The notes under the pieces: generated by a model
Told to the model about the DNA's origin: nothing
Databases searched by the model: none
What the model saw: only the letters and a program-made list of their open reading frames with translations
Made by a program: the position numbers and the translations under genes
From: RGIG8785 sp045655245
GTDB lineage: Bacteria > Bacillota > Clostridia > RGIG8785
Direction of reading: 5' to 3'
Length of the DNA stretch: 27,341 bases
Assembly (NCBI GenBank): GCA_045655245.1
Contig: JAZOOX010000051.1
Span: 1 to 27,341 of the forward strand
In this document: positions 14,662 to 23,127 of the stretch, piece by piece
Layout: each line of letters begins with the position of its first letter
Position numbering within the stretch: position 1 is the stretch's first letter

Positions 14662-15632
14662 TGAAACACTTTTTAAAACTCTTAGACCTGACCCCCGACG
14701 AGATCATGGCCTTGATCCAATCGGCGGCAGACTTTAAAGCCAAGAAAAAAGCAGGGGTGCCCCACCGCCTGTTCGAAGGCAAAAGCATCGCCCTGATCTT
14801 TGAAAAAGACTCCACCCGCACCCGTTGCGCTTTCGAGGTTGCCGCCGCAGACCTGGGCATCCACCCCGTCTACTTAGGCCCCACCGGCTCCCAGATCGGG
14901 AAGAAAGAAAGCATCGCCGACACTGCCCGCGTTTTGGGCCGGATGTTTGACGGCATCGAGTACCGCGGCTTCGGTCAGGACCTGGTAGAGGAGCTGGCAC
15001 GCCATGCAGGCGTTCCCGTTTGGAACGGCCTGACCAACGAGTTCCATCCCACCCAGATCTTAGCCGACTTCTTAACCATCTACGAACACTTCGGCTCTTT
15101 AAAGGGCAAAAAACTGGTCTATCTGGGGGACGCCCGCTATAATATGGGCAACTCGTACCTGGTGGGTTGCGCCAAGATGGGGATGCATTTCGTTGCCTGC
15201 GCACCGAAAAAATACTTCCCCAACCCCGAACTCATCGAGACCTGTCAGGCGATCGCCAAAGAAACGGGCGCTGTCCTGGAATTCATCGAAGACCCCGAGA
15301 CCGCCGTCCGGGGCGCCGACGTCCTTTGCACCGACGTTTGGGTCTCGATGGGCGAACCCGACGCCGTATGGGAAGAGCGCATCCGGGAACTGACCCCCTA
15401 CCGCGTTACCCAAAAGCTCATGGACCTGGCAGGGGAGCAGGCACGGTTTATGCATTGTCTGCCCGCCTTCCACGACCTGAACACCACCATCGGCAAACAG
15501 ATCTTTGACAAGTTCGGCATCGACTGCATGGAGGTTTCTAACGAAGTCTTTGAAAGCGACCGCTCTATCGTCTTTGACGAGGCGGAAAATCGGATGCATA
15601 CCATCAAAGCAGTCATCGCCGCTACGCTATAA
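14661..15632 (+). CDS. argF: Ornithine carbamoyltransferase
   Basis: The 323-aa enzyme condenses ornithine and carbamoyl phosphate to citrulline. The carbamoyl-phosphate loop STRTR begins at Ser51, HPTQILADFLT follows mid-protein, and the ornithine-binding HCLP motif is at His265-Cys266. It is the last arg gene and shares one base with argD. An anabolic role is inferred from the operon; no arcA or arcC is nearby. carAB, needed for carbamoyl phosphate, are not in the window. Confidence 0.96.
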   Translation: MKHFLKLLDLTPDEIMALIQSAADFKAKKKAGVPHRLFEGKSIALIFEKDSTRTRCAFEVAAADLGIHPVYLGPTGSQIGKKESIADTARVLGRMFDGIEYRGFGQDLVEELARHAGVPVWNGLTNEFHPTQILADFLTIYEHFGSLKGKKLVYLGDARYNMGNSYLVGCAKMGMHFVACAPKKYFPNPELIETCQAIAKETGAVLEFIEDPETAVRGADVLCTDVWVSMGEPDAVWEERIRELTPYRVTQKLMDLAGEQARFMHCLPAFHDLNTTIGKQIFDKFGIDCMEVSNEVFESDRSIVFDEAENRMHTIKAVIAATL

Positions 15633-15637
15633 GTACA

Positions 15638-15665
15638 AAAGCCACGGAACCCCCGTGGTTTTTTC
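15638..15665 (+). terminator. Terminator after argF
   Basis: CCACGG (15643-15648) pairs with CCGTGG (15654-15659) around AACCC, followed by a T run (15660-15664). It ends only about 13 nt before the copA ATG, so some read-through may feed copA. Confidence 0.85.
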
Positions 15666-15677
15666 ATCGGAGGAACT

Positions 15678-18038
15678 ATGAAACAGTATCAAATTACGGG
15701 AATGTCCTGCGCCGCTTGCAGTGCCCGTGTGGAAAAAGCCGTCTCGAAAGTAGAGGGGGTCACCGCCTGCACCGTCAACCTCCTGACCCATTCCATGGAG
15801 GTGGAAGGCACCGCCTCCCCCGAAAGGGTCATCGCCGCCGTTACCGCCGCAGGCTACGGCGCACGGTTGGCCGCCCAGACGGAGACAGAGCCTGACGGCG
15901 CACCCCTCTTGCTTCAACGGTTTGTAAAGTCCTTGACCTTTCTTGCTCTGCTGGTCTATCTTTCTATGGGGCATAGCATGTGGGGTTTTCCGCTGCCCAC
16001 TTTTCTGGTCCCTGTAAAGGGCTGGCTGCAGTTGGTGCTCAGCGCCGTGGTATTGTGGCTCAACCGCACCTTCTTTACCGACGGATTTCGGGCGCTCGTT
16101 CGCAAAAGCCCCAATATGAACACCCTGGTTGCCTGCGGCTCTGCCGCCGCATTCCTGTACAGCGTTGCCGCACTCCTGCTTTCCCGTAACGATTTTTATT
16201 TCGAGTCGGCGGCAATGATTTTGACCCTTATCACCCTGGGCAAGTTCTTGGAAGAACGTGCCAAAGGCAAAACCACCGACGCCGTACGGGGCCTGATGTC
16301 TCTGGCTCCCGCCACCGCCACCTTGTGGAGTGAGGAGGGGGAACGGGTCATCCCCGCCGACCGTCTGCAGATGGGGGACGTCTTTCTGCTCCGTTCGGGG
16401 GACCGCATCCCCGCCGACGGCATCGTCATCGACGGTCATGCAACGGTGGACGAATCCGCATTAACGGGGGAAAGTCTCCCTGTAGACAAACCCCAAAACG
16501 CCCCTTTGACTGCGGGTACCGTCTGCCTGACGGGGTTTGTCCGCTGCCGTGCCCAACGGGTGGGCGAGGACACTGCCCTGGCCGAAATCATCCGTACCGT
16601 CCGTGACGCTTCGGCATCCAAAGCCCCCATTGCCAAGACCGCCGACCGTGTGGCAGGCGTCTTTGTCCCCACGGTTTTGGGCATTTCAGCCCTGACCCTG
16701 CTGGGTTGGACGATTGCGGGTCAGCCCTTTGGCTTTGCCCTTGCCCGCGCCGTGTCGGTATTGGTTATCAGCTGTCCTTGTGCCCTGGGCCTTGCCACCC
16801 CCGTAGCCATTATGGTAGGTAACGGCGTTGCCGCAAAACAGGGCATCCTCTTTAAAACTGCCGCCGCGCTGGAAGGGGCAGGACGGGTCAAAACGGTGGT
16901 TCTGGACAAAACCGGTACCCTTACCGCAGGGAAACCCACCGTCACCGACCTCCTTCCCGTGGGCATCACCGCTGACGAACTCCTGACCCTTGCCTGCGCC
17001 CTGGAATACAAAAGCGAACACCCCCTCGCCCGTGCCCTGGTCCAAAAAGGGGAGGAAAAGGGAATCCCCTTTACAGAGGTAACCGACTTCAAGACCGTCC
17101 CCGGTCGGGGCGTTTCGGCAACTTTAAAGGGGGAAAAGCTTTTGGGCGGGAACCGCCGTTTCCTGGAAGAATCGGGGGTCACCGCCGATTTCCCCGCCCC
17201 TTCGGGCGGGACGATTCCGCTTTACTTTGCCCGTAACGGCGTGTTTGCAGGAACGGTCTGCCTGGCGGATACCCTGCTGGAAGACAGCCCTGCCGCCGTT
17301 GCCCAACTGAAAAAATCGGGTCTTGAGGTGGTCCTTTTAACGGGGGATCGGTACGAGACCGCAAGGGATATTGCCCAAAAAAGCGGCATCGACCGGGTAA
17401 TCGCCCAGGTCCTGCCCGACGAAAAAGCCGCCGCCGTGGTAAAACTGCGGGAGCACGGCGCCGTCATGATGGTAGGGGACGGCATCAACGACGCCCCTGC
17501 ACTCAAGTCCGCCGATGTGGGCGTTGCCATTGGTGCCGGTGCGGATATCGCTATGGACGCCGCCGACGTGGTGCTGGTCAACAGCCGCCTAACCGACGTG
17601 GTTACCGCCATCCGACTCAGCCGCAAGACCCTGACCAACATCCGACAAAACCTGTTTTGGGCGTTTTTCTATAACGTCATCGGCATCCCGCTGGCGGCAG
17701 GACTCTTGATCCCCCTTTTGGGCTGGGAACTCAGCCCCATGTTCGGCGCCGGGGCAATGAGCCTGTCCAGCGTGTGTGTCGTTTCAAACGCATTGCGGTT
17801 AAATCGTTTTAAAATCAAACAGGAGGAAGAACGAATGGAAAAGATCATTGGTATCGAAGGGATGATGTGTCCCCATTGCGAGGCCCACGTCCGCACCGCC
17901 CTGTTGGCAATCGACGGCGTGCTGGACGTTACTGTCAGCCACACCGACAAGCGAGCGGTGGTCCAACTGGCCCGCGACCTGCCTGACGAGGTGCTTCACG
18001 CCGCCGTCACCGCCGCAGGCTACACCGTCATCCAATAA
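15678..18038 (+). CDS. copA: P1B-type Cu+-exporting ATPase with C-terminal CopZ-like domain
   Basis: The 786-aa membrane pump has an N-terminal heavy-metal-associated (HMA) domain (GMSCAAC, Cys11 and Cys14). The membrane metal site is the CPC motif at Cys366-Pro-Cys368. DESALTGES, phosphorylated Asp410 in DKTGTLT and GDGINDAPAL follow. Copper-type residues are seen in the last helices (FYN; MSLSS). Residues 720-786 form a second HMA domain (GMMCPHC, Cys731 and Cys734), unusually placed at the C terminus. An AGGAGG site and ATG in frame precede that domain. Ribosome site CGGAGGA serves the main start. I see no clear separate promoter, only a terminator 13 nt upstream. No CsoR or CopY regulator gene is adjacent. 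Confidence 0.93.
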   Translation: MKQYQITGMSCAACSARVEKAVSKVEGVTACTVNLLTHSMEVEGTASPERVIAAVTAAGYGARLAAQTETEPDGAPLLLQRFVKSLTFLALLVYLSMGHSMWGFPLPTFLVPVKGWLQLVLSAVVLWLNRTFFTDGFRALVRKSPNMNTLVACGSAAAFLYSVAALLLSRNDFYFESAAMILTLITLGKFLEERAKGKTTDAVRGLMSLAPATATLWSEEGERVIPADRLQMGDVFLLRSGDRIPADGIVIDGHATVDESALTGESLPVDKPQNAPLTAGTVCLTGFVRCRAQRVGEDTALAEIIRTVRDASASKAPIAKTADRVAGVFVPTVLGISALTLLGWTIAGQPFGFALARAVSVLVISCPCALGLATPVAIMVGNGVAAKQGILFKTAAALEGAGRVKTVVLDKTGTLTAGKPTVTDLLPVGITADELLTLACALEYKSEHPLARALVQKGEEKGIPFTEVTDFKTVPGRGVSATLKGEKLLGGNRRFLEESGVTADFPAPSGGTIPLYFARNGVFAGTVCLADTLLEDSPAAVAQLKKSGLEVVLLTGDRYETARDIAQKSGIDRVIAQVLPDEKAAAVVKLREHGAVMMVGDGINDAPALKSADVGVAIGAGADIAMDAADVVLVNSRLTDVVTAIRLSRKTLTNIRQNLFWAFFYNVIGIPLAAGLLIPLLGWELSPMFGAGAMSLSSVCVVSNALRLNRFKIKQEEERMEKIIGIEGMMCPHCEAHVRTALLAIDGVLDVTVSHTDKRAVVQLARDLPDEVLHAAVTAAGYTVIQ
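17821..18038 (+). other. Possible internal translation start giving a free CopZ-like chaperone
   Basis: AGGAGG (17821-17826) lies 8 nt before an in-frame ATG (17835-17837) inside copA. Initiation there would yield a 67-aa HMA protein starting MEKIIGIEGMMCPHC, the size and layout of a stand-alone CopZ copper chaperone. The ribosome site encodes residues QEEER of the linker. This is either a useful second start or the scar of a former copA-copZ gene pair that fused. Confidence 0.5.
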
Positions 18039-18039
18039 A

Positions 18040-18065
18040 AAAAAGACCCTTGGGGGTCTTTTTTT
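18040..18065. terminator. Bidirectional terminator between copA and the SLH gene
   Basis: GACCC (18045-18049) pairs with GGGTC (18054-18058) around TTGG, flanked by A and T runs. It serves copA on the plus strand and the convergent SLH gene on the minus strand. Confidence 0.88.
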
Positions 18066-19830
18066 ATATCTTCGAATGAAAGTTCAACCGCCGTGTGACG
18101 TCGGTCAGTCGTGCCAAAACCGCCGCCGCCTCGGCTCGGGTAATGGTATCGTCGGGACGGAACCTCCCGTCAGGATCCCCCGCCAAAATCCCGCCACGGT
18201 AGAGGTCCAGCACCTTGGTATACAGGTCGGGGCGGGTGACGTCGGTGATCGTCTCTGTCGCAACCCGTGGCGGCAACGCCCCTTGGGGCAACGCACCGTA
18301 AAGAATCTCGACAAACGCTCCCCGGGTGGCGGGACGGTCAAAATCGTGTAAATCGGGGAGGGGGAACCATTGTCGTTCAAGGGCGGTGTTCAGGGCGGGT
18401 AGGTACCACACTTCCTCCGCTTTTGCGGCGGGCAGGGGTGTACCGTCTTCGTACAACAACCGAATCCGCACCGCCATGGTCATCGCCTGCGCCAGGGTCA
18501 CCGTCTCCTCTCCGCCGAAACGGGTAGGGGTCAGACCCTTTAAAATCCCACGACGGAATACCGAGGAAACATCCTCCCGGTACCAGGCGTTTGCAGGAAC
18601 ATCTTCAAAATCGGGGGCAACCCCGCTGTCGGAAAAGTGACTTAAACTCCCTTGGGGCAACGCTTCTATGGGTAAAAATTCCAGATGCTCGGTCAGTCCG
18701 CCGGCCGCCAGCCGCACCCCTACCTGGGATTCGGCAGGACCGTACAGGGTCAGGGCGCATCCGTAAAAGGTGTAGGTCATGGCACGGGTCTCGGGGTTGG
18801 GAATCACCACACGGGTCAGGTAGGGGTTCCCGCTGAAACAGGTACAGTAGAGCAGCTCCACCTCCTTCGGCACCGTAAAGGTGTCCGCCTTTCTTTCGTG
18901 GGGATAAACCCAAAGGGTGGTTTGGTCTTTGTCGTACAAAACGCCGTCCACTGCCGTGTAGGCGGGGTTGTCCTCGTCCACCGTCAGCCGCTCCAGTCCG
19001 TTGGCGTAGGAGAGGGCGTAAGTTCCGATCTGGGTCAGGTTTTTGGGAATGTGGATCCGGGCGGGCAGGGTGGCGTGGAAAAACGCCTTTCTGCCGATGC
19101 TTTGCAAGGTATCAGGGAAGGTCAGGACGTCAAAAGTCCCTTCGGCAAAGGCTTCTTCCCCAATGGCGGTCAGGGGTAATCCCCCCAGGGTCTCGGGCAG
19201 ATTTAAGGGGACACGGCTTCCGCAAAGCTCCGCCCCGCCGTTTTTGATGCGGTAACGAAACCCCTTTTCTTCGTGGAGGTCGTTGCTGTCTGTCGTTGGC
19301 CCCCGACGGATGATTTGAACGGGCGTTCCGTCCTCTAACAGGTCAAATTTTTTCCAAAAATTACCCAATAATACCTCGCATTGGGCGTGGTTGACTTCGG
19401 CATCGGGGAGGAGGGGTTCCTCTGCCTCCAACCGCCGTCCCGCAACACGGATGGCGGTCAGCCCTTGGGCATGAAAAAGCGCCAGTAACAGGTTGTTTGC
19501 GCCGTGGATACTGCCCCGCTTTTCTGTCAAAACCTCAGGCGCGTAAAGGGGCCCGTTCTCGTCCAACACAATCTCTTTTTTTACGTAATCAAAGGTCCGC
19601 ACTGCCGTTTCCTCGTCGGTTTTGGCGGTCAGCTTCTTTGCCAGTGCCAAAACTTGGGGATCGGGGGTGTCCTGTCCGGGAAGAACGTCGGTCACTTCAA
19701 AGGTGCATTGGGCGGGGTCAATGGGGGTATGGTAAAAACTGTCGTTGTGCGCTGCCAACCGGTCGTTGGCAATGGCGGGGGTAACGGTCAGCACCGCCAG
19801 CAACAACAGACAAAAAATCTGCTTTTTCAT
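18064..19830 (-). CDS. Secreted SLH surface protein with LRR_5 repeats and degenerate transglutaminase fold
   Basis: The 588-aa product has a signal peptide (residues 1-22, cleavage probably after AIA). Residues about 60-165 resemble a bacterial transglutaminase-like domain, but the catalytic Cys position in RGSIHGANN is Ile108; His148 and Asp163 remain. Residues about 195-380 are BspA-type LRR_5 repeats (IGEEAFAEG; SIGRKAFFHATLP; IHIPKNLTQIGTYAL). The region from about 405 carries SLH modules, clearest at the end (ILAGDPDGRFRPDDTITRAEAAAVLARL, noted in parts) and near FEDVPANAWYREDV. SLH modules bind pyruvylated cell-wall polymer, and a CsaB gene lies downstream of the divergent operon. ATG 19830 has AAGGAGTG upstream; the longer ORF would cover its promoter. 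Confidence 0.82.
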   Translation of the reverse strand: MKKQIFCLLLLAVLTVTPAIANDRLAAHNDSFYHTPIDPAQCTFEVTDVLPGQDTPDPQVLALAKKLTAKTDEETAVRTFDYVKKEIVLDENGPLYAPEVLTEKRGSIHGANNLLLALFHAQGLTAIRVAGRRLEAEEPLLPDAEVNHAQCEVLLGNFWKKFDLLEDGTPVQIIRRGPTTDSNDLHEEKGFRYRIKNGGAELCGSRVPLNLPETLGGLPLTAIGEEAFAEGTFDVLTFPDTLQSIGRKAFFHATLPARIHIPKNLTQIGTYALSYANGLERLTVDEDNPAYTAVDGVLYDKDQTTLWVYPHERKADTFTVPKEVELLYCTCFSGNPYLTRVVIPNPETRAMTYTFYGCALTLYGPAESQVGVRLAAGGLTEHLEFLPIEALPQGSLSHFSDSGVAPDFEDVPANAWYREDVSSVFRRGILKGLTPTRFGGEETVTLAQAMTMAVRIRLLYEDGTPLPAAKAEEVWYLPALNTALERQWFPLPDLHDFDRPATRGAFVEILYGALPQGALPPRVATETITDVTRPDLYTKVLDLYRGGILAGDPDGRFRPDDTITRAEAAAVLARLTDVTRRLNFHSKI

Positions 19831-19849
19831 ACGATCACTCCTTGTCTTT

Positions 19850-19878
19850 ATTTTATCACGGAGAAGGGCTTCCGTCAA
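19850..19878 (-). promoter_or_regulatory. Promoter of the SLH gene
   Basis: On the minus strand TTGACG (complement of 19873-19878), a 17-bp spacer and TAAAAT (complement of 19850-19855). It lies 19 nt before the ATG at 19830 and is divergent from the murJ promoter. Confidence 0.85.
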
Positions 19879-19902
19879 GTCAGCCCTCGCCCCAAGAAAA
19901 GA

Positions 19903-19931
19903 TTGACTATAATTTTAAAAGATGGTATAAT
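19903..19931 (+). promoter_or_regulatory. Promoter of the cell-wall polymer operon
   Basis: TTGACT (19903-19908), a 17-bp spacer and TATAAT (19926-19931), followed by AAAAGGAG (19944-19951) and the ATG at 19960. No further promoter or terminator is evident up to the window end, so the whole envelope cluster is probably one transcript. Confidence 0.88.
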
Positions 19932-19959
19932 ATTCATATTGTGAAAAGGAGTACAACCG

Positions 19960-21492
19960 ATGAAAAAAAGTCTCGCCAAAGCCATCGGCTCGGTCATGGT
20001 GGTCATGGTTCTTTCCCGCCTGCTGGCGCTGGTCAGTAACCAGGCCTATCTCTCGTACTACGGTACGGGAAATATCCAACTGAATATCTATTCCTATGCC
20101 ATCGCCATTCCCAACGTCATCTTTAACTGCTTTGGCACGGCGCTGTCCACCGTGGTCATCCCCATCTTTGCAGGGCTTTTGACCACCCGCGGAAAGGATG
20201 CCGCCCAGCGGTTTGCTTCGGGGATCGTAACGGTGTCCATGCTCTTAATCGCCCTCCTGGTGGGGATCGGAATGCTCCTGTCATCGATCATTCCCAAAGC
20301 CACCGAGTTCGGCGACGACCCTGCATCCTACCGCTACGCCGTTATGGCAATCCGTGTAATGATGCCCGTCATGTTCTTCTACGGCATCAACTACATCTTC
20401 CAAGGCATCTTACAAACCCTGGGTCAGTACCGACTCCCTGCGGCGGTCAGTATCCCCAGCAGCCTGACAGTCATCCTCTACGTCTTTTTGTGGGGCGACC
20501 GTTACGGCGTCACAGGCCTGCTTTATGCCACCTTCATCGGTCTTGCCCTACAAGCACTGATCTTAATTCCCCCCGTATTAAGGGCGGGTTACCGCTTCCG
20601 CTTCCTGTTGGATTTCAAGGACGACAGCATGCGCCGCGCTCTGAAAATGACCCTGCCCGTTTTGGTGGGCGTCAGCGCGTACCAGCTCAATATGTTCTTC
20701 AATATTACCATGATGGCCAACTTCGAGAACCGTGTCACCCTGCTCTCCTTTGTGCAGAACCTGGTGCTTTACTCGGTACTGGCAATCGCCTACTCGGTCA
20801 CGGCGGTCATCTACCCCGAACTCAGTCGCCTTCATGCCGAAGGGGATCCCGACGGGTACAAAAAAACGGTGGTCTCTTCTGTCTCCGACCTCTGCTTCCT
20901 ACTCCTCCCCGCAACGGTGGGGCTGATCCTGATGCGGGAAGAGTTCCTTTCCCTGATTTCAGGCTACGGCCAGGTCACCGAAGGGGACATCGCAGTGGCA
21001 GGCACCATCCTTTTCATGTACTGCATCGGTCTTTGTGCCATCGGCGTGAAAGAGGTCCTGGACCGCGCCTTTTATGCCATGACCAACACCAAAATCCCCG
21101 CCATTGCAGGGTTTGTGGTCATGGGCACCAACGTGGCGCTCAGCTTGATTCTGATCCGCTATATCAAGGAATTCGGCATCCCGCTTGCCTACTCGATCTC
21201 TTCGTTGGCGGGTACCCTTTTCCTGTATTTGATGCTCCGCAAAAAATGCGGCGGCTTGGGACACGGACTTAAGACCAACCTGGTAAAATGCGCCCTTTCC
21301 GCACTGCTGATGGGCGTTTGCGTCTTCTTCGTCCGTAACGGCATCCGTTGGGTACTCCCTGCAGGGGGGCTGGGCGGCAAGATCATCCGCCTCTTTCTTC
21401 CCACATTGGCAGGGGTCTTGGTCTACTTCGCCCTGACCTATGTCCTGCGGGTTCCTACCATCACCGAAAAACTGAAACGAGGTGCGGAATGA
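19960..21492 (+). CDS. murJ: MurJ-like MOP-superfamily lipid flippase
   Basis: The 510-aa protein has about 14 hydrophobic segments in the MviN/MurJ pattern. It starts with an Arg in the first helix (LSRLLALVSNQAYLSYYG), then AIAIPNVIFNCFGTALSTVVIPIF, and later LPVLVGVSAYQLNMFFN and VIYPELSRLHAEGD. MurJ flips lipid II across the membrane. In this setting, first gene of an apparent polysaccharide operon, it may instead flip the lipid-linked repeat unit of a secondary wall polymer; sequence alone does not separate these. The stop overlaps the next start (ATGA). Confidence 0.8.
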   Translation: MKKSLAKAIGSVMVVMVLSRLLALVSNQAYLSYYGTGNIQLNIYSYAIAIPNVIFNCFGTALSTVVIPIFAGLLTTRGKDAAQRFASGIVTVSMLLIALLVGIGMLLSSIIPKATEFGDDPASYRYAVMAIRVMMPVMFFYGINYIFQGILQTLGQYRLPAAVSIPSSLTVILYVFLWGDRYGVTGLLYATFIGLALQALILIPPVLRAGYRFRFLLDFKDDSMRRALKMTLPVLVGVSAYQLNMFFNITMMANFENRVTLLSFVQNLVLYSVLAIAYSVTAVIYPELSRLHAEGDPDGYKKTVVSSVSDLCFLLLPATVGLILMREEFLSLISGYGQVTEGDIAVAGTILFMYCIGLCAIGVKEVLDRAFYAMTNTKIPAIAGFVVMGTNVALSLILIRYIKEFGIPLAYSISSLAGTLFLYLMLRKKCGGLGHGLKTNLVKCALSALLMGVCVFFVRNGIRWVLPAGGLGGKIIRLFLPTLAGVLVYFALTYVLRVPTITEKLKRGAE

Positions 21493-22028
21493 AAAAACTC
21501 AGCTACTACATCTGCCTGATACTCTATTACTTCATCGGCAAAAACCTGCCCGGAAGCGACGTGTTCTACAGCTTCGGCTCGAAAAAGATCCGCCGTTTTA
21601 TGGTCCGTCGCCTGTTTGACGCCTGCGGCAAAGACGTCAACGTAGAGCGAAACGTGTTTCTCTCCTCGGGCCGCGGCATCTCCATCGGCGACCGTTCGGG
21701 CATCGGCTTAAACGCACGTATCGCAGGTCCCCTTTCCATCGGTGACGATGTGATGATGGGCCCCGGCGTTATGATCTTCACCCAAAACCACCGCAACGAC
21801 GACCTGACCATCCCCATGCGTTTGCAAACCGCACCCAAAGAACCGGTGACCATCGGCAACGACGTGTGGATCGGCGCCAACGCCATCATCCTCCCCGGAG
21901 TGACCGTGGGCAACGGCGTCATCATCGGCGCAGGCGCAATCGTCACAAAAGACGTTCCCGACTACGCAGTGGTCGGCGGCAACCCCGCCCGTATCATCCG
22001 CTATCGGAACGAGAAAAAGGAGAACTGA
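21489..22028 (+). CDS. Hexapeptide-repeat O-acetyltransferase
   Basis: The 179-aa product has a short hydrophobic/basic N terminus. A left-handed beta-helix of [LIV]-G-x(4) repeats follows (SIGDRSGIGLNARI; SIGDDVMMGPGVMI; TIGNDVWIGANAIILPGVTVG). The active-site His is likely in FTQNHR and the usual ending VVGGNPARIIR is present. This is the WcaF/maltose-acetyltransferase group, which adds acetyl groups to sugars. In this operon it probably decorates the envelope polymer. It starts inside the murJ stop, with GAGGTG as ribosome site. Confidence 0.85.
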   Translation: MKKLSYYICLILYYFIGKNLPGSDVFYSFGSKKIRRFMVRRLFDACGKDVNVERNVFLSSGRGISIGDRSGIGLNARIAGPLSIGDDVMMGPGVMIFTQNHRNDDLTIPMRLQTAPKEPVTIGNDVWIGANAIILPGVTVGNGVIIGAGAIVTKDVPDYAVVGGNPARIIRYRNEKKEN

Positions 22029-22029
22029 C

Positions 22030-23127
22030 ATGAAAATCTTGTACCTCATCAACTATGCAGGCAAGGCGGGCATCGAAAAGTACGTCCGCGACCTGACCGA
22101 GACCTTCTGCACCCGAGACGAATGTCATCTGTGCTATAACATCCCGGGTGAACTGTCCGAAACCCTGGGCAGCAGAGGAATCCCCCTCTTTCAGTTGGAA
22201 ATGAAAAACCCCCTGGACCTTGCCGCCGCCAAAAAACTGGCGGCTTACTGTAAGGACAAGCAGATCGATGTCATCCACGCCCAATGCGCCCGTGAAAACT
22301 GCATCGCCCTGTTGGCAAAGAAATTTTACAGTAAGGTAAAAGTGGTCTATACCTGCCACTTTACCCTGCCTACCAATAAACTGTGGCTTTTATTAAACAA
22401 GACCCTGACCCCCAAAAACCACCGCATCATCTCGGTCTGTCAAGAAGGCCGTGACATCATGATCGCCAACGGCGTTTCGCCTGATAAGATTACGGTCATC
22501 TATAACGGCGTTGTCCCCAACGAAAACCGCATCAAAAACACCCAGCTCAAAGCAGAACTGGGCCTGCCTTATGACACCAAACTCTTGACCATCTTTGCCC
22601 GCTACGCCCCCATGAAAGGGCTGGACTTCCTGGTGGATGTCATTGCCGCCTTGCGGCAAAAGACCGACGTTCCCTTCGCCGTTGCGATTGCGGGGGACGG
22701 GGAGCTGTTTGACGACATCGGCAACCGCATCCGCAAAGCAGGGCTAAAGGACGTCATCTTCCCGCTGGGCTACCGCACCGACACCAAGAGCATTTTAAAC
22801 GGCTCGGACCTTTATTTAAATACCTCTCGGGATCAGGAAGCCTTGAGCTTTGCCATCCTGGAAGCAATGAACGCAGGCCTCCCCGTGGTGGCAACCGACG
22901 TGGGCGGCAGCGCCGATATGGTCCTGGGCAACGGCGCACCTTGCGGTGCCGTCACCCGATTCGGTGACGTGGACGGCTATGCCAACGCCCTCCGTGACCT
23001 GCTGGAGAACGGCGCCCAACGGATGGCTTGTTCCGAAGCCGCTCGGGAAAAAATCCAAAGCGTGTTTAACCTGAATACGCTGATTGAAGAAGTTTATGAA
23101 ATCTATCAAGGAGGAACTGAAAAATGA
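22030..23127 (+). CDS. Family-4 glycosyltransferase
   Basis: The 365-aa GT-B enzyme has an N-terminal acceptor domain with a glycine-containing loop (LINYAGKAGIEKYVRDL) and a C-terminal nucleotide-sugar domain. The latter has GT4 landmarks: VIYNGV, IFARYAPMKGLDFLVDV, IAGDGEL and the E-x7-E motif region DQEALSFAILEAMNAGLPVVATDVGG. No signal peptide; it is probably membrane-associated on the inner face. AAAAAGGAG lies before the ATG. It overlaps the DUF4330 gene by ATGA. Donor and acceptor sugars are unknown. Confidence 0.87.
   Translation: MKILYLINYAGKAGIEKYVRDLTETFCTRDECHLCYNIPGELSETLGSRGIPLFQLEMKNPLDLAAAKKLAAYCKDKQIDVIHAQCARENCIALLAKKFYSKVKVVYTCHFTLPTNKLWLLLNKTLTPKNHRIISVCQEGRDIMIANGVSPDKITVIYNGVVPNENRIKNTQLKAELGLPYDTKLLTIFARYAPMKGLDFLVDVIAALRQKTDVPFAVAIAGDGELFDDIGNRIRKAGLKDVIFPLGYRTDTKSILNGSDLYLNTSRDQEALSFAILEAMNAGLPVVATDVGGSADMVLGNGAPCGAVTRFGDVDGYANALRDLLENGAQRMACSEAAREKIQSVFNLNTLIEEVYEIYQGGTEK

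Noticed and set aside
15627..16439. 270-aa minus-strand ORF
   Set aside because: Antisense to copA; no domain, no promoter, and it would cross the argF terminator.
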